Below are positions 47,811-59,129 of a DNA stretch of 64,000 bases, piece by piece; the stretch's first letter is position 1; every line of letters begins with the position of its first letter. The translations under genes and the position numbers were made by a program. The notes under the pieces were generated by a model that had not been told where the DNA came from, made no database searches, and was given only the letters and a program-made list of their open reading frames with translations. Source of the DNA: Xanthomonas rydalmerensis (GTDB lineage Bacteria; Pseudomonadota; Gammaproteobacteria; Xanthomonadales; Xanthomonadaceae); the NCBI RefSeq assembly GCF_033170385.1, contig NZ_CP126170.1, positions 3,062,001-3,126,000 on the forward strand. The letters run 5' to 3'.

Positions 47811-48878
47811 CTACGCCGCCAGCGACACGCAATCGCGGCCGGCGCGCTTGGCCTCGTACAGGGCCTGGTCGGCACGCTTGAGCAGGTCCTCGGCGCTCTC
47901 GCGGCCTTGCAACGTCGCCACGCCGATGCTGGCGGTGAGCGGCACGCCGAGCTGCAGCAGGCTGGTGTCCTGGCGCAGGCGCTCGCAGGTGCGCACCGCC
48001 TGCGCCGCGTCCAGGCCCGGCAGCAGCAGCGCGAACTCCTCGCCGCCGTAGCGCGCGACCACGCTGTCCGGCGGCATCCGCGTGCGCAGCATGTCGGCCA
48101 GCGCCAGCAACACCTCGTCGCCCTTGTCGTGGCCGTGCAGGTCGTTGACGCTCTTGAAGTAATCCAGGTCCAGGATCGCCACGCTGAGCGGCGCGGCGCC
48201 CCGTTGCGCCGCTTCGGCATGGGTCATCAGGGCGGTGGCGAAGGCACGACGGTTGAGCAGACCGGTCAGCGGATCGGTGCGCGCCTGCTCCAGCAGTTCG
48301 GCGTTGAGCGATTCCAGCGAGTGCTGGTACTGCAGCAACTGCTGCTCGTACCAGGCGCGTTCGCGCAGCTGCAGCGCCAGCGCATGGCTGCTGCGGCGCA
48401 GCTCGATCAGTTGCATCACCTGCCGCGACAACGCCTGCAGCGCCGCCAGTTGTTCCGGCTGCAGGGTCCGCGGACGGTTGTCGAGCACGCACACGGTGCC
48501 GACCGGCAGGCCGTCACGGGTCAGCAGCGGCGCGCCCGCGTAGAACCGCACGCCGCCCTCGGTGACCAGCGGATTGTGCTGGAAGCGCGCATCGGCGGTG
48601 GCGTCGGCGACCACCATCACCTGCTCCGGGGTCAGGATGGTATGGCCGCAGAAGGACTCGTCGCGCGCGGTGCTCAACAGGCGCACGTTGCGCTGCGCCT
48701 TCAGCCATTGACGCTCGTCGTCCACCAGCGAGATCAGCGCCGAGGGCGTGTCGCACAGCTTGGCGGCGATGTCGACCAGATCGTCGTAGGACGCTTCCGG
48801 TTCGGTATCGAGGATCTGCAACGCATGCAGCGCCTGCAGGCGCGCGGCTTCGTTGTCGGGCTTGCGGGGCTTGATCAC
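47811..48878 (-). CDS. GAF-GGDEF diguanylate cyclase
   Basis: A 355-residue soluble protein. A GAF sensor domain (about 20-165, with ISLVDDERQWLKAQ and FCGHTIL) is followed by a coiled linker and a GGDEF domain (about 195-350) with the active loop YGGEEFALLL and metal-binding ILDLDYFKSVND. It should synthesise cyclic di-GMP. GTG 48878 gives the family-typical short N-terminus (VIKPRKPDNEAARLQAL). Longer in-frame starts exist but read through the promoter-like spacer to rluF. Confidence 0.88.
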   Translation of the reverse strand: MIKPRKPDNEAARLQALHALQILDTEPEASYDDLVDIAAKLCDTPSALISLVDDERQWLKAQRNVRLLSTARDESFCGHTILTPEQVMVVADATADARFQHNPLVTEGGVRFYAGAPLLTRDGLPVGTVCVLDNRPRTLQPEQLAALQALSRQVMQLIELRRSSHALALQLRERAWYEQQLLQYQHSLESLNAELLEQARTDPLTGLLNRRAFATALMTHAEAAQRGAAPLSVAILDLDYFKSVNDLHGHDKGDEVLLALADMLRTRMPPDSVVARYGGEEFALLLPGLDAAQAVRTCERLRQDTSLLQLGVPLTASIGVATLQGRESAEDLLKRADQALYEAKRAGRDCVSLAA

Positions 48879-49011
48879 AGGGTACCTGGCAGCGGCAATG
48901 GTGCGCGTTGCGCAGTATGGCCATATCCGCGGCGGACGCCAGTCCTGGCAGGCGCGCCACCTGTACAATTTGGCCGCGCGGCGGCGGCCAACGGCCGACA
49001 CTGAGACGCCG

Positions 49012-49731
49012 TTACCACTCCTGGCGCTGCGGCAGCAGGCCGCGCAGTTCCTGCTCGGTGAGATTGCGCCACTGGCCCGGCTTCAGCGCGCCAATCTTGA
49101 TGTTGTCGATGCGCACGCGGCGCAACTGGGTGACGCGGTAGTCGAAGGCCGCGGCCATCAACCGGATCTGCCGGTTGAGCCCCTGCTCCAGCACGATGCG
49201 GAACCCGAACTTGGCGATCCGCGCGGTGCGGCACGGCAGCGTCATCTGGTCGTGCACGCGCACGCCACGCGCCATGCCGCGCAGGAATTCGTCGGTGACC
49301 GGCTTGTTCACCGCCACCAGATATTCCTTCTGATGGCGGTTCTCGGCGCGCAGGATCTCGTTGACGATATCGCCGTTGCTGGTCATCAGGATCAGCCCCT
49401 CGGACTCCTTGTCCAGGCGCCCGATCGGGAAGATGCGCTGCTCGTGGCCGACGAAGTCGACGATGTTGCCCTTGACCGCGCTCTCGGTGGTGCAGGTCAC
49501 CCCGACCGGCTTGTTCAGCGCGATGTAGACGTGGCGGCGCCCGCTCTTGGCCTTGGCGCGCGCACGCAGCGGCTGCCCGTCGACCTTGACCTCATCGCCC
49601 TCGCCCACCACCGAACCGACGCCGCCCGGCATGCCGTTGACGGTGACCCGGCGCGCGGCGATCAGCCGATCGGCCTCGCGGCGCGAGCAAAAACCGGTCT
49701 CGGCGATGTGCTTGTTGAGGCGGACTGGCAT
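49012..49731 (-). CDS. rluF: 23S rRNA pseudouridine synthase RluF
   Basis: A 239-residue RsuA-family pseudouridine synthase. The N-terminal S4 domain reads MPVRLNKHIAETGFCSRREA. The catalytic Asp is in FPIGRLDKESEGL, and the late segment GLNRQIRLMAAAFDYRVTQL is conserved. The N-terminus and the NIVDFVGHEQRIFP segment match RluF (U2604) better than RsuA or RluB/E. Upstream is a heptamer array. Confidence 0.9.
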   Translation of the reverse strand: MPVRLNKHIAETGFCSRREADRLIAARRVTVNGMPGGVGSVVGEGDEVKVDGQPLRARAKAKSGRRHVYIALNKPVGVTCTTESAVKGNIVDFVGHEQRIFPIGRLDKESEGLILMTSNGDIVNEILRAENRHQKEYLVAVNKPVTDEFLRGMARGVRVHDQMTLPCRTARIAKFGFRIVLEQGLNRQIRLMAAAFDYRVTQLRRVRIDNIKIGALKPGQWRNLTEQELRGLLPQRQEW

Positions 49732-49737
49732 GGGGCG

Positions 49738-49765
49738 GGGATTCGGGATTGGGAATTAGGGATTC
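49738..49765. repeat. Four-unit heptamer array upstream of rluF
   Basis: GGGATTC, GGGATTG, GGAATTA, GGGATTC. It forms an inverted pair with the array at 49931-49958. Confidence 0.85.
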
Positions 49766-49930
49766 GCTAAAGCGGGCGATCGTGTACGGCGACGCTACGG
49801 GGAGCCAGGCAGTGCAAGGCGGCAGGCGGTGGGCGGACGCGACCGGGCTGCGGCGCGCATGCCCACGTCACGGCAGGGACGCGACCTGCCCGACGGCACG
49901 GGCGACATCAGGATCAGGGAACGCTACAAC

Positions 49931-49958
49931 GAATCCCCAATCCCGACTCCCCACTCCC
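49931..49958. repeat. Four-unit heptamer array after the helicase gene
   Basis: In the helicase sense strand: GGGAGTG, GGGAGTC, GGGATTG, GGGATTC. It starts 6 bp after the stop codon. Confidence 0.85.
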
Positions 49959-49964
49959 GGCCGC

Positions 49965-51932
<1,968 letters not shown>

Positions 51933-52193
51933 GGGAGACTCCGGAGGCGCCGCAGAGAACCGGCAGGCGCAAAGAAGCCCTATTGTGCCCCGTGACGGGC
52001 CGCATGTCGAAAGCGGGTGAAGGTCGCCGTTCAGCGTGGCCGCACGCGCACTATCCCACGTACCGCTTTCGCGCGCGATTCCAGGACGCGCGGGCCACCC
52101 GCGTACGACCGCCATGACACCCAGCCGACCGAAACACTGGGCGTTTTGCCCGCGAATGACCGACAATGGGCGCCGATTTCCGAGCAACCCCCA
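51933..52193. other. Divergent spacer between helicase and S4 genes
   Basis: Carries the promoters of both genes. No specific motif was recognised with confidence and there is no repeat. Confidence 0.4.
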
Positions 52194-52415
52194 ATGCAGA
52201 CCATCGATCTCCAGCTAGAAAGCGACTACGTGGAACTCAAGCACCTGTTGAAACTGACCGGCCTGTGCGACAGCGGCGGCGCGGCCAAGGCCGTGATCAG
52301 CGAAGGCCAGGTGCGCGTGGATGGCGAGGTCGAACTGCGCAAGGCCTGCAAGGTGCGCGCGGGCCAGGTGGTACAACTGGGCGACGTGCAGGTGCAGGTG
52401 CTCGGCAAGGTATGA
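52194..52415 (+). CDS. Small S4-domain RNA-binding protein (YbcJ-like)
   Basis: A 73-residue protein made of one S4 RNA-binding fold: YVELKHLLKLTGLCDSGGAA, KAVISEGQVRVDGEVELRK, then a short beta-strand tail. The YbcJ/YaaA group binds structured RNA, perhaps in ribosome rescue or assembly, and no specific target is known. ATG 52194 gives the family-typical length. The following small gene begins 68 bp downstream. Confidence 0.85.
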   Translation: MQTIDLQLESDYVELKHLLKLTGLCDSGGAAKAVISEGQVRVDGEVELRKACKVRAGQVVQLGDVQVQVLGKV

Positions 52416-52482
52416 CCGCCATCGGCAAACCCGGCCTGCCATGCGCCGGCCGGCGGCGCCGGACAGCGCGGATCGCCAAACG

Positions 52483-52806
52483 ATGCTGATCACGCTCGGC
52501 ATCCGCAACATCGCGCCGTCCGCGGAAGATCCGCACCACGACGTGTACATCGTGCAGCTCGACCCCGACGCAGCGCAGCCGTTCCGCCTGGGGCAGTCCA
52601 TCCGCGGCGGCCACGCGGAGCGCGGCGGTTCCATCTCCCTGGCGCTGGACGAACTGGAGGCCTGGACCGGCGACTGGCGCCAGCACCTGCGCCACGCCGG
52701 CTGCGCCTGGGCCATCGCGCCGATCGAAGCGGCGCAGCGCAGCGGCGACCTGCAGAGCGCCCTCGCCCAACTCGCCGCCGGTGCGGCGCAACGACGTTCA
52801 ACCTGA
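52483..52806 (+). CDS. Conserved-looking hypothetical protein
   Basis: A 107-residue protein starting MLITLGIRNIAPSAEDPHHD. It has strong GC3 codon bias and no membrane segment or signal peptide. Predicted alternating strands and helices suggest a small globular cytoplasmic fold. The family was not recognised. It lies downstream of the S4 gene on the same strand and may be co-transcribed. Confidence 0.55.
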   Translation: MLITLGIRNIAPSAEDPHHDVYIVQLDPDAAQPFRLGQSIRGGHAERGGSISLALDELEAWTGDWRQHLRHAGCAWAIAPIEAAQRSGDLQSALAQLAAGAAQRRST

Positions 52807-52864
52807 GGTCGCTGACCCAGGATGCTTGTCTTCCGCCCACTGCAGCAGGCTTTTTGTAATCCCC

Positions 52865-52934
52865 CGTAGGAGCGGCTTCAGCCGAGACCGGGCTTTCCTG
52901 ATAAAGCCTGTCGCGGCTGAAGCCGCTCCTACGA
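52865..52934. repeat. REP-like palindrome, copy 4
   Basis: CGTAGGAGCGGCTTCAGCCG on the left and CGGCTGAAGCCGCTCCTACG on the right around a diverged centre. An AGCCGCTCCTACGA site for the IS guides is present here and is unoccupied. Confidence 0.92.
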
Positions 52935-53043
52935 GAAAGCGCACAACAGGCTCAGCCGTGACCCGAGGCCCGGCGACAACGCCACGCCGCACGCCACACC
53001 GCCTGCGCCGACGCGTCCCTCCTCTCTCGCCGCATGCCTGAAC

Positions 53044-54231
53044 TCAACGCGCCATGGCCGCCACGCGCTGGGTCAGGTGCGCGGCGATCGCGCGCTTGAA
53101 CGGCGCGACCCGGTCGGCCACGCGCAGCGCGGCGCTGCGCAGGGCACGCGCCGGCAGGCGGTCGTCGGTGTACAGCGCGGCGATCGCGTTGGTCGCCTCG
53201 TACAGCGGCCGCGTGGCCAGCCGGTGCCCGCGCTGGTAGCCGGCCAGCAGGTCGGGCGCGGCGATGTCGCCGCCACGCGCCACCGCCGCGTGCAGCGCGC
53301 GCGCCAGCCGCGCCTGGCTCTGCAGGCCGAAGTTGAACCCATGCGCGGTCACTGGATGCATGCCCACCGCGGCGTCGCCGATCAAGGCATAGCGCTCGGC
53401 CACGAAGCGCTGCGCGTACACCGCCACCAGCGGATAGGCCTGCGGCCGCACCAGCGGCGTCATGTCGCCCAGGCGGTGCTCGAAGCAGGCGCCGATCTCC
53501 GCCCCCAGCTCTGCCTCGTCCATCTGCAGCAGGGCCTGCGCGCGCTCTGGCGGCAGGGTCAGCACCGCCGAGGCCTCGTTGCCGTGCAACGGCAACAGCG
53601 CCATGGTGCGGCCGTAGCCGAACCACTCCCAGGCGGTCTGATGGTGCGGGCGCTCGTGGCGCACGCGGCACACCAGCATGGTGCGGCCGAAATCGCGCAG
53701 CTGCGCGCCGATCCCGCTCATGCGCCGGGTGCTGGAGAAGCGGCTGTCGGCCGCCACCACCAGGCGCGCGGCCACGCTGCACCCGTCGGAAAGCTGCAAT
53801 TGCGCCTGGCGCGCGTCGCGGCGCAGCGCCTGCACCGAGACCCCGTCGAGCAGGGTCAGGCCGGGCTGGTCCTGCACCGCGGCGAACGCGGCGCGGCGGA
53901 TCAGGTGATTGGGCACCAGCCAGCCGAGATCGCCATGGCCGCCCTCGCCCGCGGCGAAGGTCAGCGCGAACGGCGAGGAGCCGTTCATCACCCGCGCATC
54001 GCGCAGCGGCGCAATCGCCTGCGGGTCGATCCGCGCCCACAGGCCCAACTGTTCCAGCAATGCCCGCGAAGCATGGGTCAGGGCGATTTCGCGGCCATCG
54101 AAGGCGGCCTCGGCCAGCGCCGCGCGCGGCTGCGGCTCGATCAGCGCCAGCGACAGGCCGCTGCCGGCCAGCGAGCGGGCGAAGCACAGGCCGGCAGGGC
54201 CGGCACCGACGATGGCGATATCCACTTGCAT
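53044..54231 (-). CDS. ubiH: UbiH/UbiF-family FAD-dependent hydroxylase
   Basis: A 395-residue flavin monooxygenase that hydroxylates a ubiquinone precursor ring. It has the FAD-binding GAGPAGL at the N-terminus, the DG motif (LVVAADSRFS), and the second FAD motif GDAAVGMHPVTAHGFNFGL. The family contains UbiH, UbiF, UbiI and UbiM with different ring positions, and sequence inspection alone does not settle which. It is followed by a MAPEG gene upstream on the same strand with no evident link. Confidence 0.8.
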   Translation of the reverse strand: MQVDIAIVGAGPAGLCFARSLAGSGLSLALIEPQPRAALAEAAFDGREIALTHASRALLEQLGLWARIDPQAIAPLRDARVMNGSSPFALTFAAGEGGHGDLGWLVPNHLIRRAAFAAVQDQPGLTLLDGVSVQALRRDARQAQLQLSDGCSVAARLVVAADSRFSSTRRMSGIGAQLRDFGRTMLVCRVRHERPHHQTAWEWFGYGRTMALLPLHGNEASAVLTLPPERAQALLQMDEAELGAEIGACFEHRLGDMTPLVRPQAYPLVAVYAQRFVAERYALIGDAAVGMHPVTAHGFNFGLQSQARLARALHAAVARGGDIAAPDLLAGYQRGHRLATRPLYEATNAIAALYTDDRLPARALRSAALRVADRVAPFKRAIAAHLTQRVAAMAR

Positions 54232-54330
54232 GCGACGACTCCGTGATCGGACCCGACCAGGATACGACCGTCGCGCAGCGCGTCCTTGATCTGGATCAGC
54301 GCTGCGACGATCGGTCGCAACCCGCGCCGC

Positions 54331-54720
54331 TCAGAGCAACGCCCACACCAGTTGCAGGATCGCCCACAGCGACACCACCCACACCAGGCTGCGCACGTAC
54401 GGCACGCCGGCCGCGTACAGCGGCACGTAGGCCACCCGCGCCCACAGGTAGATCTGCGCCGACAGCGCGGTGTGCGCATCGCCCTTGCCCAGCGCCGCCA
54501 CCGCCACCGCCGCTGCGGCGAAGAACGGGAAGGTCTCCAGGAAGTTGCGCAGCGCGCGGTCCAGGCGCCCGGCCACGCCGGCCGGCGGCGGTTGCGGCGC
54601 ATCGCGCGCACTGGCATTCCATTTCACCCCGCGTTGCGCGGTGACGAAGGCGGAGGCAAGCAGCAGTTGCGCGATCCCGAGCAGAATCGCCCAGGCCAGC
54701 ATGCGGATTTCGATGGGCAT
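54331..54720 (-). CDS. MAPEG-family membrane protein
   Basis: A 129-residue four-helix membrane protein of the MAPEG (eicosanoid and glutathione metabolism) family. Visible helices are MLAWAILLGIAQLLLASAF, the FLETFPFFAAAAVAVAAL helix with the FETFP-like signature, and two C-terminal helices. The bacterial role is unknown. It is preceded by the DUF4019 protein gene, 43 bp upstream. Confidence 0.88.
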   Translation of the reverse strand: MPIEIRMLAWAILLGIAQLLLASAFVTAQRGVKWNASARDAPQPPPAGVAGRLDRALRNFLETFPFFAAAAVAVAALGKGDAHTALSAQIYLWARVAYVPLYAAGVPYVRSLVWVVSLWAILQLVWALL

Positions 54721-54763
54721 CGGAGTCTCGTAGGGAAAGGGAAGACGGCGCGCAGCATGCCGC

Positions 54764-55339
54764 TCAGTCGGGCATGCCGACGTGATAGCCGACCAGTCGC
54801 CAGGTCTTGTCCTCGTCCAGCCGCAACGACACCAGCTCGCGCACCGGCTGCGGCGCGTTGGCGAAGCGGCTGGGGAAGCTGACGTTGACGTAGGTGCCCG
54901 GCGGCACCTGCGAGCCGGCGGCGTACTGCACGCGCGCCACGCTGGCGACGCCGCGGCCGATCAGCGCGCCCAGCCGCGCACGCGCAGCGTCGATCTCGCG
55001 CACGAACACAGCACGCGTCACCGCCTTCTTCGCTACCGCCGAGGCGCCGTCCCACAGCTCGCCAGCGCGCCCGGCATCGACCAGCTGCGCGGCGCGCAGC
55101 CCGGCCTGCGCCATCTGCGCATCCTGCTTGGCCAGCGGCCCGGGGGCAGGCACAGCGGCGCCGGCGTGGCGCGGCGCCGGTTTCGGTGCAGCCGCGGGCG
55201 CGGCAGCGGGCGTTGCTGGCGGAGCGGCGGGCGGCACGGGCGCAGCCGACGGCACTGGCGCCGCGGTTTGCGCGAAGGCGGCGCCGGCCATCAGGGCCAG
55301 CAGGACGACAGGCAGGCGAAATGCAACGGACGTGGGCAA
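54764..55339 (-). CDS. Secreted DUF4019-like protein
   Basis: A 191-residue protein with a signal peptide (VAFRLPVVLLALMAGAAFAQ), a Pro/Ala-rich linker and a C-terminal DUF4019-like domain: LVDAGRAGELWDGASAVAKK, VARVQYAAGSQVPPGTYVNV and DKTWRLVGYHVG. The domain is common in Xanthomonads but has no known activity. The start is uncertain: no ATG is in frame near the signal, and a TTG at 55339 is the most plausible. It is probably an envelope protein. Confidence 0.65.
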   Translation of the reverse strand: MPTSVAFRLPVVLLALMAGAAFAQTAAPVPSAAPVPPAAPPATPAAAPAAAPKPAPRHAGAAVPAPGPLAKQDAQMAQAGLRAAQLVDAGRAGELWDGASAVAKKAVTRAVFVREIDAARARLGALIGRGVASVARVQYAAGSQVPPGTYVNVSFPSRFANAPQPVRELVSLRLDEDKTWRLVGYHVGMPD

Positions 55340-55410
55340 GGAGATCGCTCGGCAGCGGCGGTGGCGAGGGCCGCAGTCTACGCCGCCATGGCGGCCCCGC
55401 GCAGCGGCGC

Positions 55411-55671
55411 CTATGGCGTCTCCTCGCCAGGCGCCACCGCGGCCGGAACGGCGTAGCGCTGCCGGTGCCAGGCGCGCCAACTGGCCCACAGCGCCCAGGC
55501 GGTCGCCGCAAGCAAGCCGAACAGGCTCAGCAGCGAGCCGGTGCGCGCCAGCCAGGGCGCATGCAGGCCATTGGCGACGTGCAGCAGCACTTCGGCGATC
55601 AGGAAACCGCCCAGCGCCAGCAAGGCCGGGGGCAGGTACAGCCGCAGCATCAAGCGGGTTCCGGCGGCCAT
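55411..55671 (-). CDS. Small membrane protein with two transmembrane segments
   Basis: An 86-residue protein with two hydrophobic segments (LMLRLYLPPALLALGGFLIA and the SLLSLFGLLAATAWALWASW helix). Its reading frame has consistent codon bias. The family was not recognised. It lies just upstream of the DUF4019 gene on the same strand and may be co-transcribed. Confidence 0.55.
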   Translation of the reverse strand: MAAGTRLMLRLYLPPALLALGGFLIAEVLLHVANGLHAPWLARTGSLLSLFGLLAATAWALWASWRAWHRQRYAVPAAVAPGEETP

Positions 55672-55757
55672 GCGCGTGCTCCGGGTTGGGATGCGGCGAC
55701 GCTAGCCCCGCGTCCATGCCCGCCACGTGAATGACCGGCACGCACCGCAATCTCCGT

Positions 55758-56837
55758 TCAGGCGCCGGGCGAGGCCAGCGGCAGCGTCGCCACGTCGATC
55801 TCCGACAGCGGGCTTTCGGCCGGACAGGCCTGGTCCGGGAATCCGAAGCGCTGCTTCAGCGCCTGGCCGCAGGCGGTCAGGCTTTCCAGATCCACATCCT
55901 TCCTGGTCTTGCACTCCTGGTCGAAGGCGACCAGGAACGCATCCTTGCGCCGCACGAAATCGTCGCCGCACTTGCGCAGTTGCTTGATCCGCTCCAGGTC
56001 GTCCTGCACCGCGTTGGTGCCATCGAGCCCGTACTGCTTGAGTTCGTCGCTGGTGAGCAGACGCAGACTGCGGTTGGGCACGGTCATCATCAGATCGGCC
56101 ACCGCCACCGCCACGCCGTTGCGCTCCAGGTAGTCCTTGACGTTGCCATAGACCTCCTGCAACTCGCGGTTGAGCTCGGCGCGCGAGGTCGCGGTGGAAC
56201 TGATCCGCATCATCCGGTGGATGCCGACGTTACCCGAGATCAGCCGGTTGTCGCCGGCGGCCAGCACGAACACGCAGGCGCTGTGGCAGACCGAGCCTTC
56301 GCGCACCCACACGGTCCAGCCGGATTCGCCGATCGCATCGCCGGCACGAATCGCCGCCTCGACCTGGCCGCCACTGGAATCCAGGTCGAGCACGCGCTTG
56401 CCGATGCCGGTCTGTTTGGCCACTTCGGCCAGGCGCCGCACCATTTCGGCGAAGCCGGCATTGATCTTGCCGACATAGCGCACCCGCATCAGCCCGCGCT
56501 CGCGGCACGGCGCCAGCGCCGCTTCGACAGCGGGCCGATCCAGCCCGGCCAGCGGCTGGCCGTCGCCGGCCTCGGCGGCATAGTCGGTGTCGCAACTGAT
56601 GAAGGCCTCGCCGTTCTCCAGGGTGGCCTCGTCCCAGGCCAACGGGTCGCGCTTGGGCGCGACCGCATGCGGCGGCGGTGCCGGCGGCGTGCCGATCGAG
56701 ACCATGTGCTCGCCGTCGGCGGACGGGCTGTCGGCAACCGTCCGCGGCGTCGACGCCGGCTGCTGCCCGCACGCCAACAGGCCCAGGCAACACAGCGACA
56801 ACCAGCAGAGTCTGAACGGAACGGCCAAGCGGAGCAT
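55758..56837 (-). CDS. Lipoprotein with ClpP/crotonase-like protease fold
   Basis: A 359-residue protein with a lipobox (LLAC at about residues 20-23) for attachment to the outer or inner membrane. The middle region matches periplasmic ClpP-like peptidases (COG3904 type): KRVLDLDSSGGQVEAAIRAG for the substrate-binding strand, VCHSACVFVLAAGDNR with the candidate nucleophilic serine, and a His in GNVGIHRM. The substrate is unknown. The N-terminal linker (60 residues) is Pro-rich. Confidence 0.8.
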   Translation of the reverse strand: MLRLAVPFRLCWLSLCCLGLLACGQQPASTPRTVADSPSADGEHMVSIGTPPAPPPHAVAPKRDPLAWDEATLENGEAFISCDTDYAAEAGDGQPLAGLDRPAVEAALAPCRERGLMRVRYVGKINAGFAEMVRRLAEVAKQTGIGKRVLDLDSSGGQVEAAIRAGDAIGESGWTVWVREGSVCHSACVFVLAAGDNRLISGNVGIHRMMRISSTATSRAELNRELQEVYGNVKDYLERNGVAVAVADLMMTVPNRSLRLLTSDELKQYGLDGTNAVQDDLERIKQLRKCGDDFVRRKDAFLVAFDQECKTRKDVDLESLTACGQALKQRFGFPDQACPAESPLSEIDVATLPLASPGA

Positions 56838-57011
56838 CCATGGGGAACACGAAAAACACAGGCGCCAGGCACCCGTGGACCTAGTCTAGTGCCGCCGCAC
56901 GACACCTCCCCAACTGCGCCTAAACCGCGGGCGCGACGGCCACGCGGCAGCCGCGGCATTGCTGTCCGAAAACGGCCAGTGCACCGCGCCCGAGCCGACT
57001 AGACTGGCGCC

Positions 57012-58480
57012 ATGCCTGCCCTCGCCGCCACCGACCACACCCTCTACGACCGCGCCCGCCAGTCGCGCGACGCGCGCTTCGACGGGGTGTTCTTCACCGC
57101 CGTGCGCAGCACCGGCATCTACTGCCGGCCGGTGTGCCCGGCGCCGCCGCCCAAGCGCAGCAACGTGCGCTACTACCCCAGCGCCGCGGCCGCGGCGGCG
57201 GCCGGCTACCGGCCGTGCCTGCGCTGCCGCCCCGAACTGTCGCCGGAGGCGCAGCAGCACCTGGGCGAAGAGGTCGTGCGACGTGCGCTGGCGCTGATCG
57301 CCGAGGGTGCGCTGCAGGACGCCAGCGTCGCCGCGTTGGCGGCCGAACTGGGCATCAGCGCGCGCCAGCTGCAGCGCCTGTTCGTGGCCCAGCTCGGCGC
57401 CACCCCGGCGGCGGTGCACGCCACCCGGCGCCTGTTGCTGGCCAAGCAACTGCTCACCGAGACCGCCTTGCCGATCACCCAGGTGGCGCTGGCGGCCGGT
57501 TTCAACAGCCTGCGCCGCTTCAATGCCGCCTTCCTGGACGGCTGCGGCATGCCACCCTCGGCGATCCGCAAGCAGCGCGCCGAGAGCCCTGGGGGCGATC
57601 TGGTGCTGCGCCTGGGCTATCGGCCGCCGCTGGACTTCCCGGCGATGCTGGCGTTCCTGCGCAAGCGTGCGATCCCCGGCATCGAGCGCATCGGCGAGGC
57701 CAGCTACGAGCGCGTGCTGGGCCCGTGCGAGGCTTCCACCCGCATCCGCGTCGAGGCCGATCCGCAGCGCCACGAACTGCGCCTGCACATCGCTGCGGCC
57801 GATCCGCGCGCCATTCCCGATATCGTGCGCCGGGTACGCCGCGTGTTCGACCTGGATGCCGACCTGCGCGCGGTACATGCCACGCTCGGCGACGATCCGC
57901 TGCTGGCGCGCGCCATCGCCCGGCGTCCCGGGCTGCGCGTGCCGGGCGGCTGGGACGGGTTCGAAGTGGCGGTGCGCGCGGTGCTCGGCCAGCAGGTCAG
58001 CGTGGCCGGCGCGGCGACCCTGGCCGCGCGCCTGGTCGAGCGGCACGGCGCCGCGCGGCCCGGCCAGCCGCCGGGGCTGGACCGCGCCTTCCCGACGCCG
58101 CAGGCGCTGCGCGACGCGCCGCTGGAAGCGATCGGCCTGCCGCGCTCGCGTGCGGCGACGATCCGCGCGCTGGCGCAGGCGGTGCTGGACGGCCGCCTGT
58201 CCTTCCGCGCCGGCCAGCGCCTGGACGATTTCGTCGCCCACGCCGTCACCTTGCCGGGCATCGGCGCCTGGACCGCGCAGTACATCGCGCTGCGCGCGCT
58301 CGGCCAGCCCGATGCCTTCCCCGCCGGCGACCTGGTCCTGCAACGCATGCTCGGCGCGGACGGCGCACGCCTGAGCGAACGCGCCACCGAGGCGCGCGCG
58401 CAGGCCTGGCGGCCCTGGCGCGCCTACGCGGTGCTGCACCTGTGGCACCTGGCCAACGATCCTCCCGAGGAGACCCGCGC

Positions 58481-58484
<4 letters not shown>
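57012..58484 (+). CDS. alkA: Ada-type/AraC/AlkA fusion: methyl-responsive regulator and DNA-3-methyladenine glycosylase
   Basis: A 490-residue fusion with four parts in order: the Ada zinc domain with the methyl-accepting cysteine (GIYCRPVCPAPPPK, about 35-50, plus CLRCRPE), an AraC-type helix-turn-helix (about 90-190), the AlkA N-terminal domain, and the helix-hairpin-helix glycosylase domain ending with the catalytic Asp in PDAFPAGDLVLQRM. Methylphosphotriester transfer to the Ada domain should turn it into an activator of its own operon, while the glycosylase removes alkylated bases. ogt overlaps its stop, giving a two-gene adaptive response operon. Confidence 0.92.
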
Positions 58485-59008
<524 letters not shown>

Positions 59009-59023
59009 GCGCAGCGAACGCTG

Positions 59024-59055
59024 CGGCGTCGCGCGTCGCGCGTCGCGCGTCGCGT
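59024..59055. repeat. 7-bp tandem repeat after ogt
   Basis: GCGTCGC is repeated four times. It has no coding role and could vary in copy number. Confidence 0.75.
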
Positions 59056-59129
59056 GTGGCGCCGATGCCGATGCGCGCGCAGCGCGTCCTGTCTTCGCCA
59101 CGTCACCGTGCGCGCTTTATGATGCCGCG